A DNA stretch of 64,000 bases from Ipomoea triloba. Its lineage: Eukaryota > Streptophyta > Magnoliopsida > Solanales > Convolvulaceae. The DNA is taken from positions 19,455,372 through 19,519,371 of the forward strand of contig NC_044925.1 of assembly GCF_003576645.1 (NCBI RefSeq), read 5' to 3'. Each line of letters opens with the position of its first letter. The first letter of the stretch is position 1. The position numbers and the translations under genes are program-made. Below, one piece after another: positions 24,002-34,332 of the stretch. The notes under the pieces were generated by a model. It was not told the DNA's origin, did no database searches, and worked only from the letters and a program-made list of their open reading frames with translations.

Positions 24002-25535
24002 CACTCTTTGTTCATCTCCCCCGGACAGGGAGGGCTACATGGTATATTAGCTTACATTCATCTGAAAATTGAGTAGCCATTTCAGGATGACTATCATATA
24101 TTGCATGCTTGTTGGACTTTACTCTGTGCCTCTTTTGATCCGAATGTTCTGTTTATTAGCCTTTTCATTTGCAATTGCTTTTACTTTCTTGCTTACAAAA
24201 AGTCAAATTTCTTCGCCCTAGGACCCCACAACCTGACCTAATAGTGAAGGGATAAAATCACAGTGATTTAACATCTAGTGAAAATATCTACCGTGCCTAT
24301 AAAGAGCACACCACATTGGGTGTAACTCTCACACTGCAACGGTCAGGATTGAATCTTGTATGCTGGTCCACAATCTACCACCAGAACCATTGTTTGAAGT
24401 CATGATAGTTAATTTATATACATCTTATGGAACCTCCGAACCAACTGAGCACTCTTTGCAGGCAATGGTTTTACTTTCTTGTTTTAGTATATGGTCATAT
24501 GCATCTTATGGAAGTCATGATAGTTGTTAACTTAAAATGCCAATGCCTAATGTATGCTAGGATATGCTATTGAGGAAAGTTCATTAATTATTGATATAAA
24601 CCTAAACCAATTTTGAGATTGGACACATTATATTATGAAAGATTTACATTTTGAGTGAGAAAGGAAATCTGCAATCACTATATCAGGGTATGCACATATT
24701 CTGCGGAGGAATTCTCGTGCCCCTTCACATTTTAGTAGTTTAATAAAAGGGAAAATTGTGCTATGGGCAAAAGTTGTAACAGTTAATAGGTTCAGACGAT
24801 GATGACGATGATAAATGTTTGGAAAATCTTCTGACAAAAGTTCACTAATCATTTATACACTACTGAAATTTTCATGCCCCGTCCCTTTGCTCTGCTTTGT
24901 CATCCGAATAGTTTGAGAGGAAAACCGAAAACTATAACTCGCAATCACTATTTGAAGGTGTGCACAAAAAGACTACGATTCGAACTAGTGATCTTGTGAT
25001 TACAAGTTTCCTTAGTCATCTTGAATGTGATTATCCCATGCAATTTTAGTAGTGTGATATGTGAATCAATGAATCAATGAGTAAAGTGACAATTTATACT
25101 CTACATGAAGTAAGCAGGTTTTGGATGAATGATAAGATTAACTAAAAATGCTGAAACTTGACATTTCCAGAATCCTAATATGGCAGAACATCATTGGAGA
25201 TGCTGTAAGGTTTATCCTCTTTCTAATGGAAGTTGTGTGGTGAGAGACATTGAAATAGCGCAATGAATCCAATGATGGAGCGTCTGGATGCACGTTTAGC
25301 TGCCATTGCCCATTGCTGTCTTCGTTTGGCCTTCAGTCAGTAGGAATATGGAGAACAGAACAAATTGCAACAGTTGTTTCTTTGAAAATGTAGCATTCTT
25401 GAGTTGATTCCAAACTTTTCTCCTTAGCATTTTGATCTAAACAAAAATTTAAAACACCTCTTTGAACAGGTTTTTAACCAGATTTTTTGGAGGAAAAGAT
25501 GTCATTATATATATATATATATATATTATATAGAC
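24002..25535. other. bZIP 3' UTR then intergenic DNA, no gene seen
   Basis: The first 150-200 bp are probably the bZIP 3' UTR. Beyond that there is no supportable ORF. The stretch at 24220-24420 contains phrases seen in plant tRNA-derived SINEs, and a short (TA)n run lies at 25508-25530. Confidence 0.4.
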
Positions 25536-26559
25536 TAATGATTATATGAGTCCACCCCTTACCATGAATCCGTGTGGACAAATTTAATCCATTAAAATGT
25601 GAAGATCAATGGCTTAAAACAAAACATTTAAGATTTTTAAAAATTTTATTCCATGTGCTGCCTCCCTTTTCTCTCTAAAACAAAAAGTTTTTCTCTGCTG
25701 CTCAACTTCGGCTTCCACCGCCGGCCTCCGGCCGGAGCTCTAATGGAGCTTTGAGCCGGCGGTTTTGTTCACCTTCTACGTTTACTCTCGCTCTTCTTCC
25801 GCCCCGACCACCGTCGCAGCTTCGTCCGTCCCTGACCACCGCCACAGATCTTCTTCTTCCGTTTTCTTTCCCTTTGAATAAAATAATAGTAGGTAAATAT
25901 TGGGGTTTGTGTTGGTAGTCTTGAACTCCCAACCCTACTTTGGCTTTACCACTTTTTATTTGCTCTATTATTGTGTTTTCCTCTCGTTACTTTCACGGGC
26001 TTTTTCCTCTCGTTACTTTCACGAGCTTTTCATTATCATTAGCATAAATCGTTTAGTTTGGTTTCGGCAAGTGTTGATCTTATCCTGGGCGAGCAAAAAA
26101 GAATGATGATGAAGACCCAGATCTTTGACGAATTTTAAGCTCCTTGAAGGAACATAGCTTCCTAGTTATGAAACAGTCTGCGATTCAAGTTTTCTATAGC
26201 ATAGTTAGAAAAGTTGTTTCTATGTCTGACTGTAAGGAATGGTTTACCATTTCATTGATCGTTGATGTAAACGTTTTATGTTATGAATTAATGGAATAGC
26301 TACGTTTACCTTAAAAAAAAATTTATTCCATGTATTTTTGCATGTTTTTTGGGTGATTAATCAAGGTTATGGGTAATTAGGAACGTTAATTTCTAACTAA
26401 TCTCAAATTTTATGAGATTTTAATTAATTTGCTTGGTCTTTTCTTTAATTGTTCATTGCTAAAATATAGTGGTTGTTTATTGTTTTGTTTTGTTTTTGCT
26501 TTTTTGGGTTTGTGATGCATCCAAGATTGTGGGTGCGTCTCACTCATTGTTGTCCTGAA

Positions 26560-27038
26560 TAGGGGTGGGTATCGATCGATTACGGTTAATAATCGACCGA
26601 TAATCGAATAACAGATCGTGTTTTTCAAACTTGCGTAACCGACCGAACATATACATATAACCAACCGAAACCGATTATGTAGGTTTTGGCGGTTATTTCT
26701 GGAACTGAAAAATCGAGACTTATGTCTTCATTTTTTTATTTTTATTTTTGCAAAAAAAAAAAAAAAAGAGTTATATCTTCATAAATCATAATTCAAAACA
26801 AATAAACAAAACAGTGTAGAAAAGACACAGTATGTAACTGTGAGTATATATAGAAGGGAAAATGTACAAATAAACCACTGAACTATTTGGGGATAGCAAT
26901 TAAGCCACCGAACTCGAATAAGCTCCAAATTAATCAAATTGCTATCTCCAAATCGTTCAGTGGCCTATTTATACATTTTCCCTATATATAATTATGTACG
27001 GGTGGTGTCTAATGTCTGGTTTTGGCCCTTTTGTATAG

Positions 27039-27100
<62 letters not shown>

Positions 27101-27266
27101 CAGTTATTCGGTGACCGCAGTTTTTAAAGATTGATAACCAATAAATAACCGAATAATCGATTTTTTTAGCCTAATAACCGATGGCCGACTAGTAACCGAA
27201 ATTTTCGATCGGTTTGATTATCAGTTATCAGTTTCGTCGATTATTCGGTAACTATTCTCACCCCTA
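26560..27266. mobile_element. hAT-like non-autonomous element
   Basis: The ends are inverted TAGGGGTG and CACCCCTA, and the arms continue as diverged inverted repeats rich in CGATCG, ATAATCG and GGTTA phrases. Flanks are TCCTGAA and TCTTGAA, a 6-of-7 match within an expected 8-bp hAT duplication. A (TA)n run at 27042-27097 and a small hairpin element (26848-26992) are inside it. No transposase is encoded. Confidence 0.65.
26848..26992. mobile_element. Small foldback (hairpin) MITE
   Basis: Two arms of about 55 bp are inverted repeats: the left starts ATATATAGAAGGGAAAATGT and the right ends with its near complement at 26992. A short loop at about 26905-26930 separates them. It is nested in the hAT-like element. 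Confidence 0.6.
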
Positions 27267-27354
27267 TCTTGAATAAGTTCGTTTACATAATTGTATGGTG
27301 TTGCACACAACAGCGTTAATAGTTACACATGGAATTGTACAGTATTGCAAACAA

Positions 27355-27425
27355 CAATGTGTACCGTTGCACGCATGGGTATGCACCGTTGCACGCATGG
27401 GTATGCACCGTTGCACACAGAAGTG
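27355..27425. repeat. Three tandem 22-bp units
   Basis: The phrase ACCGTTGCACGCATGGGTAT repeats head to tail, the third copy degenerate. It gives repetitive short ORFs on both strands that I do not consider genes. Confidence 0.8.
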
Positions 27426-27740
27426 CACACTATTGCAGATGGAAGAACCACGTGCTTCTTGTACTACGCCATTAAAAAAAAATTCTAACAATTAAAAAAA
27501 ACATATAAAATCCTAACTATCCATAGCCCAAAGATCAATGGATAAATTCTACATTACCCTCAAAATATATCCCTAAAATCATGCACACTAACTTAAAATA
27601 ATATTAAATAAAATTTAAATGCACACCTAAATTATCAAACAACCCCTAATTAATAACCAAAAAAAGGAAAGAATTTAAATAAAAAAAAATTCACTTGTCC
27701 ACACAAACTCATGAGAAGGGGTGGACACACTTGGTCATTG

Positions 27741-28934
27741 GTATATATATACACACACACACAGTTTTGGTAATGAATTAACAAAACGGATGGGATATAA
27801 TGAATTTTTTTAGAAGTCACATCTGTATCCAAGCCTTCACTAAGTGGATCCATATCATATCCACTTTAAGTGGATACAGATTGAATTGGAGCGGATTTGG
27901 CAAATCTTTGCTCACCCCTACCAAGAGGTGTTGCATCCATCTCCTTAGCTTCATTTTCATGCTCTTTTTAGCTCACTCAGAATTGATCAACTTCGCTCCA
28001 AATTGCTTCTTCTTCCCTTTATTGTGAAATTTGGTGAAACTATACATAAAACTATAAAAAAAACATTAATTAGTTCAAATCCCAATTATACACACCAAAA
28101 TATGCACCAAATGGGGTGAAATAGGGCGTAAAATATAGTTCAAATAAAGTGTCTCATATAGTATCCCATAGATGACGCTGGTGATGGTTTTATTGAGCCA
28201 TACCCATCATATAACTAGATTATGAGAATAACATTTACAACATGCACATATAATTAATGAATTGAATGATAAGTCATATGTGTCCTTTGGCAATTGAGCT
28301 AAAACACAAGCTCGTGACACAAGTCTAGGCCCAATTGGGACTATTACAATACTTAGACAATTTAGGCAAGTTGCACAAGAGAGAAAAGACCGAAGAAAAT
28401 AAGAATGAAGTCAATGATGTTTGTTAAGGGGCATAAACCCCTATTTATAGTGTCTTGAAGCTCATGTTTAGTACAAAATGAGTGATTCTTGGGCTACCGT
28501 TATCCGTGCAAATTTGGGATTAACAAGTTTACATGGCATTTGTTATAAACATTTCTATTTTTTTTTTTAAATGTTGAGATGGATCCGTATAAAGCTGCGA
28601 CAACTTTTGTACTTTTTTTTTTTAAAAAAAATAAAATAGTTTATTTACTTTATTTTGTTTTATTTTCTTTTTTATTTTATTTATTTATTAATGTTTTAAA
28701 GTTATGTGATATTAGGGTCCACTTTTAAAAATCGATTGAATTTGCAGGGATGTAGTGTGTATAGTAAATGATTTGCAAATTGTGTAATATGGAAGTGTGA
28801 TCCATTTTTTAGAGTAAGAGAGATTTGCAGAGATAATAATAGTCTTAGGCCTTGAAGCACCTTGTCCACACGTGTGTCCAATGTACAACCTTGCCACGTG
28901 TTCTAACTCACCCCATTGCCCCTAGCCATGTCAT
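27741..28934. other. Intergenic DNA, no gene seen
   Basis: No supportable ORF. It holds short T-rich and A-rich runs (28555-28690). No repeat boundaries were identified. Confidence 0.4.
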
Positions 28935-29344
28935 GGGTAAAAGACTAATAGGACAAAAATAAAAACATGGACAAAAATAGGACATTTTAAAAATGGGTAC
29001 AAGAATGGAAAAAACTACTTTCCCAAATGCGTTTGTTGTCAGACGCAGTCAAACACAAACACAAGTGGGACTTGTGTATGCATTTTTTATTTTTATTTTT
29101 TTTAAACGAAGGAGAAGCCAGCGACCAAACGTCGCCGAAAACCAAGTTTATTAAAAAAAAAATACATACGCAAGTGGGACTTGCGTATCTCAAGATACGC
29201 AAGTCCCACTTGCGTTTGTGTTTGATCGCGTTTGACAACAAATACATTTTAGAAAGTAGTTTTTCTTATTCTTGTACCCATTTTTGAAATGTTATATTTT
29301 TGTCCATAGTTTTTTATTTTTGTCCTATTAGGGTCTTTTACCCA
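28935..29344. mobile_element. Long-TIR MITE, Mutator-like
   Basis: A 410-bp element with near-complementary arms starting GGGTAAAAGAC and ending GTCTTTTACCC; the inversion extends for more than 150 bp with phrases such as CAAGTGGGACTTG on both arms. Flanks are CCATGTCAT (28926-28934) and CCCTGTCAT (29345-29353), 8 of 9 identical, a Mutator-type target duplication. No coding capacity. Confidence 0.78.
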
Positions 29345-29556
29345 CCCTGTCATAAACACACATTGTTGCCGTAGGCCATGTATGGGGGTTAACTTGGCCT
29401 GCCAGCAAGTAACGCCGCCCTAGCTCCACCACCCTCCACTCTTCTTTTGCACCCAACGCCCTATTTCCTCATTTTTCCTTTACAAGTTGACCCTCAAATC
29501 ACACAAATGGCCCAATCATATTACTCTTGGTCCACCAAGCCCACTACATGAGTAAT

Positions 29557-29856
29557 GGCAAATTATTGTATGGATCATGGTCCACACAGCTGTGGGGACC
29601 ATGATAAAATGTGCATTTTTAATGTACTAAATGTGCATTTTTAATGTACTAAATGTACATTATTTTTGTACTAAATGTACATTATTTTTATAGTATAAAA
29701 ATAAAAATAATGTACATTCAGTACACAAATAATGTACATCCCCTGAATATAATGTACATTATTTTTATATTGAATGTGCATTATTTGATAGTATGGTCCA
29801 CACAGCTGTGTGGACCAACACAGCTGTGTGGACCATGGTCCACACAATAATGATTG
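29557..29856. mobile_element. Palindrome-ended MITE, copy 2, perfect 9-bp TSD
   Basis: A 300-bp relative of 9326-9595 in opposite orientation. Left end GGCAAATTATTG, right end CAATAATGATTG, each followed inward by GGAC/TCATGGTCC and CCACACAGCTGTG. The right end has a tandem duplication of the CACAGCTGTGTGGACCA segment. The core repeats TGTACATTATTTTT. Flanking ATGAGTAAT at 29548-29556 and 29857-29865 is a perfect 9-bp duplication, which fixes the element's ends and supports a Mutator origin. Confidence 0.9.
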
Positions 29857-29861
29857 ATGAG

Positions 29862-30372
29862 TAATCGGTTTTTATATAGTGGACCATGGTCCGAAAACTA
29901 TGTCGTTTCTTTAAGTAAAGAAACTACAGCCGTTAAATTTTAACAAATTCCATATTTTTTGTGTGTTCATAACAAAATGAAACTACAGTGTATCTAAAAT
30001 GAAACTGAATAACTTGTCTCGCATATTGTGTTTATATTATCAAATGAAACTATAATTGAATTGAAATGATACTTTAGTTGTGTTGAAATGAAATTGCAGT
30101 ATGTATAAAATGAAACTGAGTAACATGTCTCACATATTGATTGTATATTGTCAAATAATGTTGTAGTTGAATTGAAAATACTTTAGTTTTGCTGAAATGA
30201 AACTACAATATGTATAAAAAGAAACTAAATAACATGTCTCACATATTGAGTGTATATTGTCAAATGAAACTCTTGTTATATCAAAATGATACTTTAGTTG
30301 TGTTGTAATGAAACTATAGTTTATATAAAACGAAACTGAATAATAGCTTCACATGTTTGAGTGTATATTGTC
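29862..30372. mobile_element. Truncated copy of the 19886-21243 element
   Basis: It begins with a GTGGACCATGGTCCGAAAAC end and the same TTTCTTTAAGTAAAGAAAC phrase as the other copy, then four diverged ~105-bp satellite units in reverse orientation. Similarity stops near 30372, where Gypsy-type repeats begin, so the other end is missing. It directly abuts the copy 2 MITE. Confidence 0.7.
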
Positions 30373-30375
30373 CGT

Positions 30376-33046
30376 TATAGTCCTCAGACCTATCTTTGGG
30401 TTTAGTGTCCACTACGGGAGCAATGTGCCCGTTATGGTCCCCGGACCGATCTTTGGGTTTAGTACCCACTACAAGAGCAAGGTGCCCGTTTATTTGTCAA
30501 AAAATGCCCTCGGCCATGTAAATTTCTAATTTAATTTGTTTTGTAAATTGTAACACGATCATGTATGTAGATTAGTCGTGTACGAAGTCTAGTTAGGTTG
30601 GTACTACCACCACCGACCCTGTAAGCTCGAGACCATATATCGGCATAAGTCCTACGTAGTAGGCAATTAAGTCCAGTTAGGTCGGCATTACCACCACCAA
30701 CGCCTTAAACCCGATTAGGTTGGCATTGCCACCGATGGCACGATGAGCACAATACCATATTTCGGCATAAGTCTTACGTAGTAGGCAATTAAGTCCGGTT
30801 AGGTTGGCATACCACCACCGGTGCTATAAGCCCGATTAGGTCGACATTGCCATTATCGGCACAATCAGCCCGAGACTATATCTCTGCATAAGCCCTATGT
30901 AGTAGGCAATTAAGTCCGGTTAGGTTGGCATTACCACCACTGGCGCTATAAGCCTGATTAGGTCGGCATTGCCACCATTAGCACGGTGAGCCCGAGACCA
31001 GTTCTCGGCATTAAGCCCTACGAAGTAAGTAGTTGAGCCCACCAGGTCAGACTTCTCACCCCAGGTAAATCCAATCTCTTGATTGGTAAAAATTGATCAC
31101 TTTGTCACGTTAAAAATTTGATCGCTTGATTGATAACATTCAATCCCTCTATCGTGTTGGAGGTCTGATCTCTTGATCGGTAAGTTAAAACCTCGTGAAT
31201 CCCTAAAGTCTTACAAGTTAGGCAAATCGACCATCAATACTATAAATATGGTCCGATACATCGACACTGTGAACTTGATCGAGTCACTCCCCGACCATAG
31301 TCAAAATTGAAAACGAACTCGGGAGGCCATCATATCTACTCCCTTGTGCTGACGATTCTCGCAACATAGGGAGTGGGGGGCTACTGATAAGATTGTAGGG
31401 CAACTCCCTCGACCTACGGAGCTCACTAAAGCAATTCCCGACCATAGTGCACTTCCCGAGCAAAGTGTCCTTGGTGACTAGCACACCATAGCATACTGAC
31501 CTTCCCAGTCTCATTAGACTTTCTCGGTCTCATTAGACTTTCAGGTCTCCTAACGTCCCTCCACTTTGGACTCTCGGTTTGTAAACTGAGCGCGAAAAGG
31601 GGAAATCGACCCGCTTATATAATTTTCAATTTCCAAAACCCATCGTAATGATTAATGTGATAATCGAAACCAACCAATTACGATCGATTGGCTTGAGTAG
31701 AGGGCATTGGGAGAAGTGTTCCCGCTTATGATCTTGTAAGATCAATAGAGGTCCTTGGACCGTGAATAAAATCCAACCTCCCAATTGGTGAAACCCAATC
31801 CCTAGATCGGTAAAATTAAATCTCTTATTCATGCTAAAGGCTCGACCCCTAGGTCGCGAATAAGTCCAATCCCTTGATTAGCAAAAATTGCATCTCTATA
31901 CCACAAGTAATTTTATCCCTTGGTAGTCTAAAAGATTACACTTGCAGTTCTACTCTTTTTTTCCTAGGCTAAGTTTTTTTCCAGTGAGTTTTTCTTAGTT
32001 TAAGGGTTTTTAACGAGGCAACTAGTGTAAATCTTGTAGGGAATATACACCGAGTATACCCAAATCCAATCTCTTGATTGGTAAAATTTGATCGTCGGAT
32101 CGCAAATAATTCGATCCTTAGGTCGTGAGCAAATCCAATCCTTTGATTGGTAAGACTTGATCGCAAGATCTCTTAGAAAACCCCAATCTCTTGATTGGTA
32201 AGATTCGAACCTTAGATCGCAGGTAAAATCCAATTCCCTGATTGGTAAAAATTGAATCTCTAAATCACGATTAATTCGACTTCCTAGCCATAACTAATAA
32301 TCCGACCACTAGATTAGTACAATTCGACCTCCCAATTGTATCACAAATTCGATCCCTAGATCGGTAGAGTTCAGACGACCTTTATAGTCCAAAATAATGT
32401 GTTTAAGGTTGTGCTTTTTTTTTTCTTTAGCTAAGATTTTTTCCTATCAGGTTTTTTCTTAGGCTAAGGTTTTTAACGAGGCAACTGGCATAAGTCACGA
32501 ACTATACGGTCTGTTTTTTCAGCCCAAACTCTCCCTCATTGGCGCTTAAGGTTGTGCTCTTTTTTCCTTGGCTAATATTTTTTCCCATTGAGTTTTTTCT
32601 TAGTCTAAGGTTTTTTACGAGGCAACCAGCTTAAGTCGCGGATCGTGTGGTCAGTTTTTCCAACTCGAACCCTTCCTCATTAGCTCGGCGTTAAGGCTCG
32701 GACTGGGGGCTACTTGATAGGGAATATTCCTCGATTTTACCTCCCTATACGTCCACGCTACCATTTTATTATAGGGTCGAGGTCCGATGGTTCGGGTCAA
32801 TGTCAAAGTCAGCGAGTCAACTGTTAGGCATATATAAAGGACCTTAGTCCTTCATTTGAGGGGGCTTTTTCCCTTCTCTTCTTCTCTCTAAGACACCCAA
32901 AAGGTCATGCTCCCTACTATCTCTACATTATTCAAGAACAATGAATAAAAGGGTTTATTTGGCCTAAATTCTCCCATTTTATACTATACATACAGTTTCT
33001 CTACATACTTTGTAGACTTGAGTATATGGAAGGATTAACCGTATCA
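30376..33046 (+). mobile_element. 3' part of a Gypsy-type LTR retrotransposon
   Basis: The only parts left are a non-coding 3' region with two tandem arrays and a 3' LTR. Array 1 (about 30580-31020) has ~120-124 bp units around GTAGTAGGCAATTAAGTCC. Array 2 (about 31040-32350) has shorter units around CTTGATTGGTAAAATT. A purine-rich tract (GGGGGCTACT) precedes the LTR at 32715. A similar GGGGGGCTACTGATAAG motif at 31374-31390 suggests an older LTR junction. Long tandem arrays before the 3' LTR are known from Tat/Ogre-type Gypsy elements; assignment to that group is inference. No pol domain is left. Confidence 0.65.
32715..33046 (+). repeat. 3' LTR of the Gypsy-type element
   Basis: A 332-bp LTR bounded by TGATA and TATCA, directly after a G-rich polypurine tract. 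A TATATAAAGG promoter box lies at about 32830-32840, followed by a pyrimidine-rich stretch, as expected for the LTR's U3/R. No partner LTR is present in the window. Confidence 0.7.
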
Positions 33047-33183
33047 CCAATAAAACATTAGGAATGGAATTTGCATTTTAGTATAACTCATGGACAACAA
33101 ATTAGCACAAAAGGATAAAAATGCAACTTAGAGACGAAAAATGAGCATGATTAACATCCAGAGACGAATTCTACGATTACCTT

Positions 33184-33540
33184 AGAGCATGCTTCTCAGT
33201 GATTTTTTTTTAGAGTTTTTGGTACAATAATTTGTGCCATATAGGAAAGATAGTGCATGAGAGAGAAACTTCAAGTTAATCTGCAAGGAAATGAGTTTTT
33301 TCAGAATGTGGGACCCATTGTTTTTGTTTCTAAGGCTCTCATTTGTTGCAATATGACATTTGGGGTTTTAATCTGACGCGTCCTGACTGACATTTACTTT
33401 TTTTTTTTATTTAAAAATCAATTTTATTTATTTCTTTTCATTTTTTTTATCTTTCCTCTCATTTTCTTTTTCCCAATCGCACTTACAAAAACTCCTAAAA
33501 AACCGTGAAAAAACTCCATTGATAAGGATGCTCTATAACT
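33184..33540. mobile_element. MITE A of an inverted pair
   Basis: The left end reads TTAGAGCATGCTTCTCAGTG and the right end, reverse-complemented, TAGAGCATCCTTATCAATGG, so these are diverged terminal inverted repeats. The GAGCATC..TCAGTGGAG motif is common in plant MITEs. It lies head-to-head with MITE B, so the pair forms a large imperfect palindrome centred near 33541. Confidence 0.6.
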
Positions 33541-33546
33541 TAGGTC

Positions 33547-33847
33547 TTAGAGCATCCTTATCAGTGGAGTTTTTCACGATTTTTTAGGAGTTTTTGTAAG
33601 TGTGATTAGGAAAGAGAAAATGAGAGGAGATTAAAAAAAAAAAAGCAAAAGAAAAACAAAACAAACAAATATGACATTTGAAAGAAAAATAAGTATAAAA
33701 GGAATGCTAAATGTCAGTGGCGCCCACTCTGACTCGCCCCAGTGGGCCCGTGCTCCCCAGTGGGCCTGTGCTTCCCACGCGCCCGCTGGGGTGATAGTGC
33801 GCGGCATTTTTTATTTTTTTAAAAAAAAATTCTAACATGCTCTTGTA
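33547..33847. mobile_element. MITE B of an inverted pair
   Basis: The left end reads TTAGAGCATCCTTATCAGTG, the right end near 33845 is its diverged complement (AACATGCTCTT). The first 110 bp are nearly complementary to the end of MITE A (33420-33536). The internal part includes GC-rich GTGGGC phrases at 33720-33800. Confidence 0.55.
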
Positions 33848-34332
33848 TTTTGCAGGAGTAACAAAACATGAAAAATTAATCACCTACATTTGTTTTAAAT
33901 TTATGATCTGGTTCTTTGGCTGACAATAACCATTTTTGATTCATTGATGGTGATGAACTGATGCCCTTAGGAGGGAAAAACAATTTTCACTTTCCTTCTT
34001 ATTGAGCCTACTAGTGAATACGGAGTATTATTATTCAATATACATTTCTAAAATTGTGTCTTCCTGTCTGGTCAGGAGACAAGAGGACAAGGAGGGAGTA
34101 GACAAGCTAGGAAGAAAAGAAAAACAAAAATTAAAAATTAAAAAAAAAAACAAAACAAAAAAATCAAAAACCGTTATCAAAACTTATCAATTGAATGGAC
34201 TTTTACTTTTCTCTATTATTAAGTTCGCCATGGAAGTCTATAAGACTATAACTGAGTTTTTCGCATTAAAGACTTGAGATTTGAATATTAGGGGTTCATT
34301 TAACAGTTAGCAGTGGTGAATTAAAGCCAAGA

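Larger units (their letters stand above)
25536..27740. mobile_element. Composite 2.2-kb TIR element with GC-rich segment
   Basis: The left end near 25540 reads GAGTCCACCCCTTACCATGA and the right end (reverse complement, near 27738) reads GTGTCCACCCCTTCTCATGA; both continue with GTGTGGACAA about 30 bp in, so they are diverged inverted repeats. A GC-rich stretch at 25690-25860 with CCGCC/GGCCG phrases stands out and may be captured gene sequence. A hAT-like element (26560-27266) is nested inside. I could not find a clear target duplication, so the superfamily and exact ends are uncertain. Confidence 0.55.

Noticed and set aside
23609..24015. Antisense ORFs over the bZIP gene
   Set aside because: They mirror the bZIP coding region, which has a clear basic region, zipper and conserved uORF on the plus strand.
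25702..25932. Arg/Gly-rich ORF as a gene
   Set aside because: A short GC-rich stretch inside a composite TIR element with low-complexity residues and no domain.
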